From the NCBI GenBank assembly GCA_905221605.1, contig CAJNDS010000924.1:188001-252000 (forward strand): 64,000 bases of DNA, in the 5' to 3' direction. Positions 29,741-41,252 of this stretch are shown in pieces (position 1 is the first letter of the stretch; every line of letters starts with the position of its first letter). The notes under the pieces are model-generated. The model ran no database searches, was not told the origin of the DNA, and saw nothing but the letters and a program-made list of their open reading frames with translations. The translations under genes were made by a program, and so were the position numbers. This stretch comes from Symbiodinium natans. Its lineage: Eukaryota; Sar; Dinophyceae; Suessiales; Symbiodiniaceae.

Positions 29741-30136
29741 ATGCTTCGAGTTGGCCAGTGAGTACAAGGCTCTTGGGGGACAGGACAAGGAAACCAGGAC
29801 AAATCCCGCACCAACCGTGCTGAAAGGTTTGGAGATGGTTTGGGTTTGTGGCTTAGTGTTTTGGAGATGTTTTGGATATCGGGCTTAGTTTTCATTGTAT
29901 GGAACAAGCCCGGACAGAGTCTTCCATTCCTTGTCACCGAACTTGAAGGTCCGCTCTACTGCAACCGAGACCCAAACCCTAGGGGGGGGGGGGGGTTTGG
30001 GCAAGGGTTGTTCTAGGGCAAGTGACACGGTCCCTTCATATGGGCCCTGAAATGGGACCCCCTTGTATACCCCTCAAACACCGTCTAAAGCCTGAGGGCC
30101 CATACCTCAGATCCCTTTGATGGAGGTCAGGGACCA

Positions 30137-30291
30137 TACTTGAAGGTTCATGGTACTTTCTAACCAATTATAAGTGTACTTATAACCCTACTTATAATAC
30201 CCCTAAAGGGCCTTATAGGGGTTATCCCAATTGTAAGTAGGGTTATAAGCCCAGTTATAATTGGTTAGTAAGTACCATGAACCTTCAAGTA
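30137..30291. mobile_element. MITE-like element, family A, near-perfect 155-bp palindrome
   Basis: TA-CTTGAAGGTTCATGGTAC at the left and GTACCATGAACCTTCAAG-TA at the right. Almost every interior base is mirrored (CCAATTATAAGTGTACTTAT and ATAATTGG, with ACTTATAACCC mirrored). It appears inserted at a TA in a GGGACCATA/TTAAGGGACCATG context. This is the best-preserved copy. Confidence 0.93.
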
Positions 30292-30620
30292 TTAAGGGAC
30301 CATGTAACAGAGATTTGACAGGTCAGAGCTCGACAACTACAAGAAGGTCTATGCCAACTTCAAGGTGGACTGCGGTTTGATCTTGAGTTTTGAGGTTACT
30401 CGCTTCCACGGTCACAAGTCACCCGCAAGCAAGTTGGACACCACACCATGTTCTCGAAACGTCGCGTGGGCGAGATCTCATGTCTTGTGCCATGACCCCT
30501 CCACCAGACCATCCTTTAACCTCCCAAGCGAGCGTGCGTGAGCGCGTGCTGCCGGAAATGTGCCAGTGCATCTGAGCGTGCACGTGCACGCATGGGTGCA
30601 TGGGTGCATGAGTGTATGGA

Positions 30621-31400
<780 letters not shown>

Positions 31401-31449
31401 CTGCGAGGTCGCCGTTGACGATTATCAGGGCGGCTCGGCAAGCAGACTC

Positions 31450-31494
31450 CCTAAACCCTAAACCCTAAACCCTAAACCCTAAACCCTAAACCTT
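31450..31494 (-). repeat. CCCTAAA tract
   Basis: About six heptamers. Confidence 0.95.
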
Positions 31495-31606
31495 GATCCC
31501 ATGTGCACTTTAGGCTTTCGGGGTACAGGAAAGCGAGGTTCTCGAATGTGAAGCATATCCGGTCTACGCATTGTGCATGTGAGCCCAAATTGCAGGTGCG
31601 AGTTGA

Positions 31607-31672
31607 GTTTAGGGTTTAGGGTTTAGGGTTTAGGGTTTAGGGTTTAGGGTTTAGGGTTTAGGGTTTAGGGTT
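31607..31672 (+). repeat. TTTAGGG tract
   Basis: About nine perfect heptamers. Confidence 0.96.
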
Positions 31673-32074
31673 GACAGGCAGAAGATCAGACGGTGTAGCC
31701 GTGTGGCAGGACACAGTATTGCTTTGACTGTGTGGTTCTGTTAATCCAGGCTGCATACCTCAAGGATCCATGGACCTATACTCAGTGCTGTCTCGGGTCT
31801 CGTGGCTCGCATGCTTTAGGGTCTAGGGTTTTAGGGCTTAGGGCAATAACGGTCAAGCTGCCTTTAGAGCTACTCCGCAAGTCCGAAATCTGATGCATGT
31901 AATTGACCAACCCCAAACCCCAACATTCGCAAGTTTTGGTCTGCAGGGCGAAAGCTATTTCCCGCGCCCCAAAAAACATGGCGGGCCAACTGTTGCGGCC
32001 TCAAAAGGAAAAAACACCGCCCAAAACCCTAAACGAACACTGACTAAAGACTCTCACCAGGCACCCGGAAAAAT

Positions 32075-32109
32075 AGGGTTTAGGGTTTAGGGTATTAGGG
32101 TTTAGGGTC
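32075..32109 (+). repeat. TTTAGGG tract
   Basis: About five units with one TATTAGGG. Confidence 0.9.
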
Positions 32110-32282
32110 AACAATAGTCAGATCCGACTTACTTTTGCGGCCTTTGGAAGCCAGTAGTTGGGCAGCTGGAATTCCCTGGAGCAAGTTAGTTCCTCAAAGA
32201 GAAAAGTACCCCTAAGATGCAAGGCGCGCTTCTCATTTTGAAGGGTAGAGTTCAAGCATGACTCCAAAGCGGTGTGATTTGG

Positions 32283-32532
32283 TAGCTCAGTTCCTTGTTT
32301 TTTTTGGTTCAAAGTCAAAGGCTCCCTTATAAATCTAAGGTTGGAACCTGGAACAATGGGCCTTTAGTAGGGTTGTGGAAGGGGTTTTGAAGGGATCCGA
32401 GGTATGGCCGTATAGGGTATATAAAGGGTTTTATAACGGGGACCCAAATCAAGGGCCCATACTTCGGATCCCCTAATAAAGCAACCAACCCAAGAGGCAG
32501 GGTGCCCTCATTCTGATGTGGTTACTGGGCTA
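32283..32532. mobile_element. MITE-like element, family C, with another element nested inside
   Basis: The left end TAGCTCAGTTCC and right end GTTACTGGGCTA belong to family C. Between the family words GGCTCCCTTATAAATCTAAG and AAAGCAACCAACCC lie about 120 bp with ends AATGGGCC ... GGGATCCGAGG and CTTCGGATCCC, which recur near 32905 and 59940. Confidence 0.65.
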
Positions 32533-32598
32533 CCAAGACAAAAAGCCTAAGCCCCAAAGCCTAAACAGGTAGTTGTAGCTAAACCGTGACAGCCCGAA

Positions 32599-32659
32599 AT
32601 GGACGTCGAAGGCATCCCGGGGAAAAAGCTTGCGCGGGCCATCGAGGAGCGGGTTACTC
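32599..32659 (+). CDS. Exon-like island with ATG
   Basis: The frame reads MDVEGIPGKKLARAIEERVT and then enters CCCTAAA-like repeats. It is charged, probably helical, and looks like protein. No family is recognised. Confidence 0.35.
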
Positions 32660-33370
32660 TAAACCCTCAAACCCTAAAGGTTCTGTAGGATGCCAGATGT
32701 CGAAATGGTAGAACCCCCAAGTAGGGTTTAGGGTTCAGGGTACCCTATACTACCATTGGGTCATTCATAGGAACCCTTAAAGGGATCTACTTTGTGGGTC
32801 CTCCCGTGAGGCTCTGGGACATGAGGTTTACATTGTTGGGGTTCAGGGTTTACGGTTGAGGGGCTGCAAAGGACTCAGGGTTTAAGTCTTTAGTCCAAGG
32901 TTGGAACCGTGGGCCCTTAGTGTGGAAAGGGATCCGAAGGAGGGAGGTGGCTTTGTTATTCCGTAGATATATATATATATATACATATAGTGCATATAAG
33001 CGTTATATAGCAACGCGCCCATATTAAGGGCGAATTCTGGAGCCCTAGATTTGTGATGATTTAGCGAATCACTTCCAGGACTTGAGTATCCGGTAATCCA
33101 AGTGATCCGTGCTACTTGGCCCTAAGGCCCTACATAGTTGACTGGGTAACCTTGAATCGTTGTTTTTTGGTTTTCTTGTTCTTTATATCAGGGCGGGTTG
33201 CGTAAATTTAAATGGCGCTCCCTAAGCCCAGTCCCAGTCAGTAGGGCCTGATAGGCTGTTCGAGGCTCAACCGGACAACATCCAGACTTAGGCTCTAGGG
33301 TACAAAGGCTTTAGGGTTTAGGGTGTAACCCTGAACCCTAAACTCTAGGGCTTAGGGTCGACGGTATTGG

Positions 33371-33450
33371 CTAACCAAAGGCTCCTATGTAGTACTTTTT
33401 GGGGTAGTATACCAGAATCCCCTATAGCCTATAGCTACCCCAACAATACC
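33371..33450. mobile_element. MITE-like element, family H, partial
   Basis: CTAACCAAAGGCTCCTATGT and AGTACTTTTTGGGGTAGTAT are family H left-arm words; the right arm is reduced (AGCTACCCCAACAATACC). Confidence 0.65.
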
Positions 33451-33532
33451 CTAGACCGTCCCTGATCCCAGGAGTTGAAAGCCATCGGCGCGGCCCTTAG
33501 CCTAGGGCGCGAGAGTCTAAAGGGGGGCTCTA

Positions 33533-33579
33533 GGGGGGGGGGGGGGGGGGGGGGTGGTGGGGGGGGGGGGTGGGGGGGT

Positions 33580-33612
<33 letters not shown>

Positions 33613-33691
33613 GGGGGTGGGGGGGTGTGGGGGGGGGGGGTGGGGTGGGGTGGGGGGGGTGGGGGTGGGGGGGGGGTGGGGGGGGGGGGGT
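33533..33691. repeat. 160-bp poly-G tract
   Basis: Almost pure G with occasional single T. It would be expected to form G-quadruplexes and to be hard to sequence, so its length is uncertain. Confidence 0.95.
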
Positions 33692-33866
33692 CCTCTAGCC
33701 CTAAGGTTATAAGGGCTGTTATTTCAGAAGTTTGCTGGAATCTGAGGTTTTTGAAGGGTCGGGGTATAGGGCTTGGGGGATTGCTGGGGTTTTACGGGTT
33801 TGTGGGGCCTTGGAGGCTTCATAATTTTAGGGGGTGTAGGAGCCTTGGCGGGCATGGGGGGAGGTT

Positions 33867-33940
33867 GGGATGTTCCCCCTTTTACTAAGGGGGGTACTAT
33901 AATCCCTATTAAGGACTGGTAGTATAAGGGGGAACATCTC
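33867..33940. mobile_element. MITE-like element, family G
   Basis: GGGATGTTCCCCCTTTTACT and AGTATAAGGGGGAACATCTC inverted arms around AATCCCTATTAAGGACTG. Confidence 0.85.
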
Positions 33941-34527
33941 AAGGGGTATGGGTGTGGGGGCTTTGGTTTTATGGGGTTTTGGGTTCGGGGTTTTCCGGGG
34001 GTTTTGTTTAGTGCTTGAGGTTTCAGGTTTGCCCGAAACCTGCAACAGTTTACTAGGTAGGTTGCTGGGTTTCCATGCAAGTACTTGGATGGGGTTCAGG
34101 TTCGGGTTCAAGTTCAGACGGTTTAGGGTTAGCGTTTGAGAGCTGAGCACGGTCTAGGGTTTATAAGGAGTGCTGCCAGGCCTGTTGCTTAAGAAAGGGT
34201 GCAAGGTTCAGACTGTAAAGCCAGTGTAGGGTTTATAGTGTTGGGGTTCAAGAGGTCCCGAAGCCCCAAACCCTAAACCTGAAAAGAGAAACCCTACACC
34301 TTAAACCCTAGAAAACTCAAACCCGATGCCCCAAAATCTCCAGCGTCCCGGAAGAGCCCAAGACCCCCTTCGTTCAGGAATAATCCCTAAAAGATATACG
34401 GGGCCCTTAGTTCATAGGGTTTACTTGGTACCCAATGGTACCCTTTTGCCTTTCTTTTGTGTTTCAAGGCTCCCTTGTATAGTGACCAACCCCAAAAAAG
34501 TGGTATAACCTTTGGGGGCATGTTGTT

Positions 34528-34626
34528 GGGTTTAGGGTTTAGGGTTTAGGGTTTAGGGTTTAGGGTTTAGGGCTTAGGGTTTAGGGTTTAGGGTTTAGGG
34601 TTTAGGGTTTAGGGTTTAGGGTTTAG
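34528..34626 (+). repeat. TTTAGGG tract
   Basis: About 14 heptamers with one GCTTAGGG. Confidence 0.96.
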
Positions 34627-34865
34627 GACCCCAAAGGGTACCCGTATGTCGGACCTCCCACCCCAAAACCTGCGCTCGATCCCCTACTTCCCTGAAGGGT
34701 CCCTGAAACCGGTCTTAGGGTCCAGGGTGTACCTTGGACTCCATTTACCTACAGTTTAGTCGTGTCTACCTCTAAATGCGTAGGTCTAACCCATAAAACT
34801 GTAGGTAAAGAGAGTCCTAGGGATGGTTTAGGGTTGTTGGTGAAGGGTTTAGACTTTGCTTTCAG

Positions 34866-34929
34866 GTGATCGCCGCATCATCGACAGTGAGGTCGACAGG
34901 CCCGGGAGCGATCCCACGTTGTCGTCATG
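34866..34929 (+). CDS. Exon-like island
   Basis: Behind the acceptor-like TTGCTTTCAG one frame reads DRRIIDSEVDRPGSDPTLSS. It is protein-like and short. Confidence 0.3.
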
Positions 34930-34934
34930 ACTGG

Positions 34935-35031
34935 CTGGTTCTTGCTAGGGAATGAGGGAATGAGGTACCTACAGAATCCCTTAAAGGGTATATATAGGGC
35001 CCTCATTCCCTAATTCCCTACTCAGAACCAG
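34935..35031. mobile_element. MITE-like element, family I
   Basis: CTGGTTCTTGCTAGGGAATG and TTCCCTACTCAGAACCAG inverted arms; the interior contains CCCTTAAAGGG. Confidence 0.87.
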
Positions 35032-35279
35032 GGGGTCATGAGCTTTCTCGTCTTTCCCCCAGCTGCAAAGAACACATGGGTAGTTCTCTAAACTACAGTC
35101 CCTTTGGGGGTTACGATTATACGGCGGCCCCTACTATTGTTTTAGCCTGAACCCTGCAAAAACCCTATGACCCCTGAGCCCTAAACCCCCTCAACCCTGT
35201 ATACCCGCCCTTCCCCCCCCCCCCCTTCCCCCCCTTCACCCCCTCCCCCCCCTCTCCCCGCAACAACAAAGATACTATA

Positions 35280-35497
35280 AACCCTAAGCCCCTAAGCCCC
35301 TAAGCCCCTAAGCCCCTAAGCCCTAAACCCTAAACCCTAAACGCTAAACCCTAAACCGTGGCAAAAAACCCTAAACCCTAAACCCTAAACCCTAAACCCT
35401 AAACCCTAAACCCTAAACCCTAAACCCTAAACCCTAAACCCTAAACCCTAAACCCTAAACCCTAAACCCTAAACCCTAAACCCTAAACCCTAAACCA
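35280..35497 (-). repeat. CCCTAAA tract, longest in the window
   Basis: Five CCCCTAAG units, then over 20 CCCTAAA heptamers, interrupted once by GTGGCAAAAAA near 35359. About 220 bp in all. Confidence 0.97.
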
Positions 35498-35532
35498 AGC
35501 CCCCTGCAAACAACAAAGCCTCAACGCCTCAG

Positions 35533-35628
35533 GTTGCCCAGCGACATCCTCATAGATTTCGACATGTTCGTGGACATCGTGGACGCATGTCGCTTTGAGT
35601 TCGTGAAGCAGCCAGGGCCCCTGAGAGG
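35533..35628 (+). CDS. Exon-like island, EF-hand-like
   Basis: Behind GCCTCAG the frame reads LPSDILIDFDMFVDIVDACR and FEFVKQPGPL. DILIDFDMFVDIVDA resembles the second half of an EF-hand loop and its helix. It follows the longest CCCTAAA tract at once. It could be an exon of the same gene as the EF-hand at 36604. Confidence 0.4.
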
Positions 35629-36195
35629 GGCAGTTTGGGGTTTCGGGTTTGGGGTTTGGGGTTTGGGTTTGGGGGGCACCTTGGTTCAGGCACTATATCA
35701 GTCGAGGGATTACGAGAAGTATTCCTTTATGGTCCCTAGATAAATTTATGCCATAATATACCACCCGAAAGTCGTCCTCCATTAAGAGCTTACAGAGCTT
35801 TACAGGGGTGTGGGGTGTCAATGACAGGTTTTTGCGGGTAGGGCTGATTCTAGGGGTTTACAGAGCTTATAGGGGTTTGGGGGTTCTGCGGTTCAATTCC
35901 AGCTTTTTTCAGTGCGTTCAATTCCAGGTTTTGGGGTGAAGGTTTGGGGTGAAGGCTGTAGGGGCAACATCATTTGCATACTTGTCCTTTGTGTTCCCGA
36001 GCAGTTCTGCTAGAATGTGACCCCGTTTTTTATACCCGCTGTGCACCCGGGTGCAGGGAGAAGAAGAAGGCGGGCTTCACAGACGAGGAGTGCGCTACTT
36101 ACACTGCCTGCATTCCTTCCAGCTCTTGTCTCGTGCCCTTGAAGACTTCGCCCACGCGGCTGGTGTCATGGGAAGCTGGGAGGTGTAGGCCACTG

Positions 36196-36290
36196 AGGAG
36201 GACGTTTTGTCTCTGAGGCTGCAGATATACGTGGACCAGTTCAAGAAGTTTGTGTGTCTGACATGTTTGGAACTTGAGAACGCCCGATGA
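36196..36290 (+). CDS. Exon-like island
   Basis: The frame reads EDVLSLRLQIYVDQFKKFVC and LTCLELENAR before a TGA. An acceptor-like GGCTGCAG precedes IYVDQFKKFV, so the true exon may start at 36225. It lies 310 bp upstream of a canonical EF-hand in the same orientation. Confidence 0.35.
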
Positions 36291-36603
36291 CGGGAGCAGT
36301 TCACGCTCCACCACAAGCTTCCGATCGGGGAAGAGAGCATGCCTTTGCTGACTAGGAAATGCAGGACGAAGTGGGTATGGACCATCTAAAAGTTATCGGG
36401 ACAATTCTTGCCAGGGAATTCGAGAAATTGGCAAAAAAACGATGCACCCCTACACACACGTTTAAGGGGTTCTACAGGGTACCTAGCTCCCAGGTTTCCT
36501 ACCCTGAATCGTTAATGTCTATGCCCTTGAGACCCTGAAGACTTGCAGTCGCTATTCCCTTGAGACCCTGAAGCCTTAAAGTTCCCTGAACCGATGTGGC
36601 CAG

Positions 36604-36672
36604 GACAGGGACGGAAGTGGTGGGATCGAAGGGAAGGAGCTCCTGAAACTGCTAGAGGCCCATCGGGGAAAA
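36604..36672 (+). CDS. EF-hand calcium-binding exon (fragment)
   Basis: Behind GTGGCCAG the frame reads DRDGSGGIEGKELLKLLEAH. The first 12 residues fit the EF-hand loop exactly: Asp at 1 and 3, Ser at 5, Gly at 6, Ile at 8 and Glu at 12. A leucine-rich exit helix follows. This is the clearest domain outside the LINE. The segment has the size of a small exon; the downstream boundary is uncertain (GGGGAAAAAGGTGGGG). The host gene is probably a calcium-regulated protein, but its type cannot be told. Confidence 0.6.
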
Positions 36673-37038
36673 AGGTGGGGTGTTAGTGGGGGTGGGGGTG
36701 GTGCACAAGTGTACAGGGATTCAGGGTTTAGCTTACTGTCACCTCTGATACTGAACAGCAGAAGCAGTGTGTACATCGTCTCATGAGATTCAATCTCGAT
36801 TGTACTTTCCTGATCGAGTTTTTTCCCTGCTTCATCACGGGGAAAGGGTCCGTCGTAGTTGATAGAGCTATGCAAGTGTGCCACGCAAGTGTGCGAAGCG
36901 TTCTGCATGTGTGGTGGTGGGAGTGCCACTGCCGATTTAAGATGGCTGTTCCTGTAAGTGCAGTTGTCGAGTACCATTGCTGCTTTTCAGATTGCTGAGA
37001 GCATTGCAATTGTTCAGGCCTGACATTCACTGAGCGCA

Positions 37039-37043
37039 AGAGC

Positions 37044-37072
<29 letters not shown>
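37039..37072. repeat. GA microsatellite
   Basis: About 13 GA units. Confidence 0.92.
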
Positions 37073-37075
<3 letters not shown>

Positions 37076-37634
37076 TTAGGTACTTTTGAACTTCTGTTTA
37101 AGTTTGGAAGGTTGGGTCTGGCGCATTTTGCTGCTAGCTTGGCCAGCTTAGGTCACGTAGGGCTGCGGGTACCAGCAAGGCACATGAAAGCAAATCCTTG
37201 AGAGCTTGGCTGAAGCACCCTGAGCCTCGAACGCCCAAAATGACACCTATGCCTCGGATGTTGAGCTTAGGGTTTAGGGGCAAGATAGACAGTTCCCCCC
37301 TTCCCCCCTTCCCCCCCCCCCCCCCCCGACCCCCCCCCCCCCCCCCCCACCCTAAACCCGAACCTTACACCCTCAGCAAACCCTTAACCCCAAACCCATG
37401 CCCCTACCCCCCCCCCCCCCAACCCGCAAACCCCAAGCCCCAAGCCCCCCCCAAGCCCCCCCAAGCCCCCAAACCCCCAAACCCCCAAAACCCCATTTAA
37501 TCGACGTAAGTGCAGCGACATGGCTCGGCGTGCGGAGCCAGGACTTTTAGCCTGGCTACACACTACGCCTCTGAGGATCCCCAAAACCCCAAACCCCCCA
37601 AAAAACCCAAAAAAACCCAAAGCACCCAAAAACC

Positions 37635-37686
37635 CCCTAAACCCTAAACCCTCAACCCTAAACCCTAAACCCTAAACCCTAAACCA
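37635..37686 (-). repeat. CCCTAAA tract
   Basis: About seven units. Confidence 0.93.
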
Positions 37687-37714
37687 CCACGAAACTTCAC
37701 CGAACCTTTTTCAG

Positions 37715-37765
37715 GCTTTCAAGTGGGAGCCGAAGTCGAAGCAAGACCGTGAGGCGCTGCACTGA
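37715..37765 (+). CDS. Exon-like island
   Basis: Behind the strong acceptor-like CCTTTTTCAG the frame reads AFKWEPKSKQDREALH and stops at TGA. It is short, charged and protein-like. Confidence 0.3.
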   Translation, partial: AFKWEPKSKQDREALH

Positions 37766-37777
37766 GATTTTTTGGGG

Positions 37778-37950
37778 GTTTAGGGTTTAGGGTTTGGGGT
37801 TTAGGGTTTAGGGTTTAGGGTTTGGGGTTTAGGGTTTGGGGTTTGGGGTTTGAGGTTTAGGGTTTAGGGTTTATGTTTTGGGGTTTGGGGTTTTCGGGGT
37901 TTCGGGTTTGAGGTTTAGGGTTTGGGGTTTGGGGTTTAGGGTTTCGGGCT
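37778..37950 (+). repeat. TTTAGGG/TTTGGGG mixed tract
   Basis: About 24 units in which TTTAGGG alternates with TTTGGGG and TTTCGGG, a diverged array. Confidence 0.9.
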
Positions 37951-38181
37951 TGTAGCTTGCCTGGACAGAAAGCTTGTCACAGGCCTCTCCAAGCTGACTT
38001 CAGGAGTCTGGGTTCACAAGGGTTTGGGGCTAGGGGCGCTTAGGGTTTAGGGTTTGGGTCTGGAGTGTCAGGGTACCTGAAGGCCCAGTTTTCATGACTT
38101 CTTATAAACTTCCACCACCCCTCCCTTCCTGGTGCAGGCAACTAACGCCTCCAGGGCAACCCGAAGGAAAACGAAAACACG

Positions 38182-38268
38182 AGGGGACCCCTCAAACAGA
38201 CCCCAATTAGTAGGATTCCCTTATAAAAAAAGAACGCCGATGAGGTACCCCAATTTCGGAAACCAACA
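38182..38268. mobile_element. MITE-like element, family F
   Basis: CCCCAATTAGTAGGATTCCC and GAGGTACCCCAATTTCGGAA are family F words in inverse orientation. Confidence 0.75.
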
Positions 38269-39171
38269 TAATATCAGTGTCTAGGGCTCATTGGTGTGTT
38301 TTGGGGTCCGGAATCTCGTCGGACCCAAGGCGCATAGTGGTAGATGGGCAGCCCCAGCGCCCTAAACCCTACAAGCCCTTTGCCTATAGCATCTGCAAGC
38401 ATGTATGCGCCCTATCAACCCGATAACCACCTACAAACCCTCTACAAACAAAAATTATGAACCCTACAAGCCGTATAAGCATCTACAAAACCCTAAGTCC
38501 AAACCTTTTTCCCTAAACCCTATATGCCCTAGACCCTTGTCAGGTTCTGTTGCAACGGCTCAACACTGCTCGGCATCGTGCGCGTGAGGCGCGTGGGTCT
38601 GCTTCGGGGACGAGGGTAAGGAGATGGGGACGGGCTCTTTTCAGCATAGGGGTCAGGTGAAAACGTGGAACTTGCGATACCCTTCGCTGCAACTTTCCTT
38701 TCGCTGGTTGTCTCATGTTATTCTCACTTCCTGTGTTTTTTCTTGCTGAAGTCTCGCTTCCTCTCTCATTTCTTTCTCGCTTTCTGCTTTGATTTACAAT
38801 TTTTAGGGCTCCTCAGTGCTAATCAACAGCGACCGGATGTCCGATGACAGGGTCAAGGGCCTGCTTCGGGTTTATTGGGTTCAGATTTCAGGTTGTTTGG
38901 TACACACCACGGTTTTTTTTGGCTTGCGGCCTTGATACAGGTTTGTGGATGAAGGCCCTATAAACCCTAAACCCTAAACCCTAAGCCCTCGTCGGTACTT
39001 GCGACTTTCTGAGCAGTCCATGGAGGCACCGGAGCAGCAGTTCCAGAATCAAAGTCCATACTTCCACCCACAAAAACTCTGAGCCCTCACCGGGAATCGG
39101 TTTAGGGTTTCGGGTTTCGGGTTTAGGGTTTAGGGTTTCCTGCCACCTTATCTACCCCAACAAAAGCCGCA

Positions 39172-39275
39172 GGATCCATGTATCTGTATAGTACATACTT
39201 GGGCCCTAAAGCCACTACACAGGAACCCTTTAAGGCCCAGGTGTCTACGATATAGGTACATCGATCTTTACACAA
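39172..39275. mobile_element. MITE-like element, family L
   Basis: GGATCCATGTATCTGTATAG and TATAGGTACATCGATC are inverted ends; the interior is ACTTGGGCCCTAAAGC. Confidence 0.75.
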
Positions 39276-40195
39276 GACGCCTAAATCCCAAAGGATCCTC
39301 ATGCGGCCCGCAAGTTTCGGGTCGGGAGGGGGTTAGGGTTGACCTGAATTCTCTAATGTAGTTCCTTTTCTTGGTGAGCTCCAGGGGTTTCTTTAAAAAT
39401 GCCTACCCTCAACAAGGGTACTACATATATGACCCTTTGGGTCTAGGGTCTTTAGGGCCAAGGGTTTACGATCCCGTGAAGCCAATGAAGCTCGGAACGC
39501 TGTGCCGGGCTGCCCCAGGCTGGCGCGCCTCAGGCGCCCCCTTTGCGAAGCTGTGGAGTTCAGGTTTAGGGTTTAGGGTTTGGGGTTTGGGGTTTGGGGT
39601 TTGGGGTTTGGGGTTTTGGGGCTGACTTCAGGAGTCTGGGTTAAAAAAAGTTTTGGGGCTGTGGGCATGAGTTTGGGTGTAATGTCTAGGGTTTCGGGTT
39701 TAGGCGGGAATAGGTTTTTGTGACAAAGGGTTATGAGGTTTTTGGGCCTTCACACGTTCGGTAGAGCTGTGGATTTCGGAGTTTGGACGCCGGGGACTGG
39801 CGATGACCCCTTCTGCGCGTGATGGGGTTGAGCATTGCACAGCTTCCAAGTTCAGGGTCAGCATTTTGGGTGTTAAAGGGCATTCATGTTCTCTTAAAAG
39901 TAGGGACACCTATTTTGGGATTCCTGTAATCAATCAATGCTGTAGCAGCATCCTTTGTGCTCCTCATTCTGGGGAAATGTCCATATGCCCCTCAGCGAAG
40001 CCCGAGAATTCATCATGCTTGTATCAACTTTCGATTCCTATAGGTAGGTAAGAAAGACTTCGTGCGCCATTGTGCACCCCCATCTACCCCACCGGAATTG
40101 TCTTTTAGTATCTTTTCTCTGTTTGACTTGAGACCCCAAGCATGCACAGACCCGCCTGTTGACCAACACCGCCCTAAAGCCTAAATTCTGTACAC

Positions 40196-40258
40196 AACCC
40201 TAAACCCTAAACCCTAAACCCTAAACCCTAATCCTAAACCCTAAACCCTAAACCCTGA
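40196..40258 (-). repeat. CCCTAAA tract
   Basis: About nine units. Confidence 0.95.
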
Positions 40259-40516
40259 GCCCACAACTGCAAGCGGCAGGTGTCAGCCGACAACAGCGGA
40301 GAGGTTGGCTTCTGGGAGCCCCACCCTCGGCAGTGTAGTATAGGGGCCTTAAGAATGAGAACAGGGTTTTGGGTGGGATTAATAGAGCCCTAAACCCTAA
40401 ACCCTAAACCCGAAACCCAGATAAGGGAATACCATTAGTAATTATTCCGACCCCTATTGTACTCTTGATCCTGCTGCGCGCCTGTTCGCGCGACACCTTC
40501 TGGGATCCGAGCCTGC

Positions 40517-40626
40517 TTAGGGTTTAGGGTTTAGGGTTTATAGGGTTTAGGGTTTAGGGTTTATAGGGTTTAGGGTTTATAGGGTTTAGGGTTGAGGGTT
40601 TAGGGTTTAGGGTTAGGGTTTAGGCA
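40517..40626 (+). repeat. TTTAGGG tract with TTTATAGGG units
   Basis: About 14 units; the nine-base variant TTTATAGGG occurs three times at regular intervals, showing local higher-order duplication. Confidence 0.94.
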
Positions 40627-40845
40627 AAGTTTAGCCTTTAGATTTATATATACAGTGAACTCCAACAAGTTGGAACATCCTTATCCCCCTGCCCGAAAAG
40701 GTATACCGAAGGGAATCCCGGCTCTAATCAACCATGTTCCAACTTTCTGGAGTTTTCTGCAGGGGCATATTGGGTGAGGTTTCGTTGCGGCATTGCAGGT
40801 GGTGCGTGTCTGGCTAAACCCCTAAACCCTAAACCCTAAACTCCT

Positions 40846-40872
40846 TAGTTAAGGGGTCTTGGCCTCTTTGGG
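40846..40872. mobile_element. Half MITE, family B, attached to a CCCTAAA tract
   Basis: CTCCTTAGTTAAGGGGTCTT and GGCCTCTTTGGG form the right arm of family B. The left half is replaced by CCCTAAA units (40818-40845). Confidence 0.75.
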
Positions 40873-40879
40873 TTTGCAG

Positions 40880-40922
40880 GTTTGTCCAGCTGGCGCGAGA
40901 GCTGCACACCTTGCACGAGAAG
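40880..40922 (+). CDS. Exon-like island with acceptor and donor-like borders, 43 bp
   Basis: Bordered by GGTTTGCAG at the left and GAGAAG|GTCTGC at the right. The frame reads RFVQLARELHTLHEK, an amphipathic helix-like peptide. The CAG...GT frame makes it one of the best small-exon candidates. Confidence 0.4.
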
Positions 40923-41140
40923 GTCTGCGATGTATGACCCTGAACCCTGCACTACACCCAAGCTGCTACGCCCCCTCAATCGTTGCGTTCCCTCTTTAAA
41001 GACTGATTCGGGGTACATGTAAGGTTTTTGGATGTACGGGGTTCACATCCCTTCTCATGATACCCCACACACACACAAAAAAAAACACGTGCCCTGTTAA
41101 AACGAGGAAAATCCTTTTAGTAAGGCACTGCTTCCGACAT

Positions 41141-41235
41141 TAGGGTTTCCGTATTGGGGCCCTTATTATAAGGGAATCCTACTATTTGGGAGGTCTATAC
41201 TAGGGGTCCCTTATTTTCGTAAACTCCCAAGTCAA
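41141..41235. mobile_element. MITE-like element, family F, full copy
   Basis: TTAGGGTTTCCGTATTGGGG, AAGGGAATCCTACTATTTGG and CTTATTTTCGTAAACTCCCA. It matches the reconstructed host of the LINE. Confidence 0.85.
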
Positions 41236-41252
41236 GGGTTATGAAGTCATGA

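Noticed and set aside
33475-33888. 137-codon Gly-rich frame
   Set aside because: Its core is the poly-G tract; the flanks have no recognisable domain.
35280-35497. A true chromosome end
   Set aside because: The tract lies within continuous sequence and is only one of more than 80 in both orientations, so it is interstitial.
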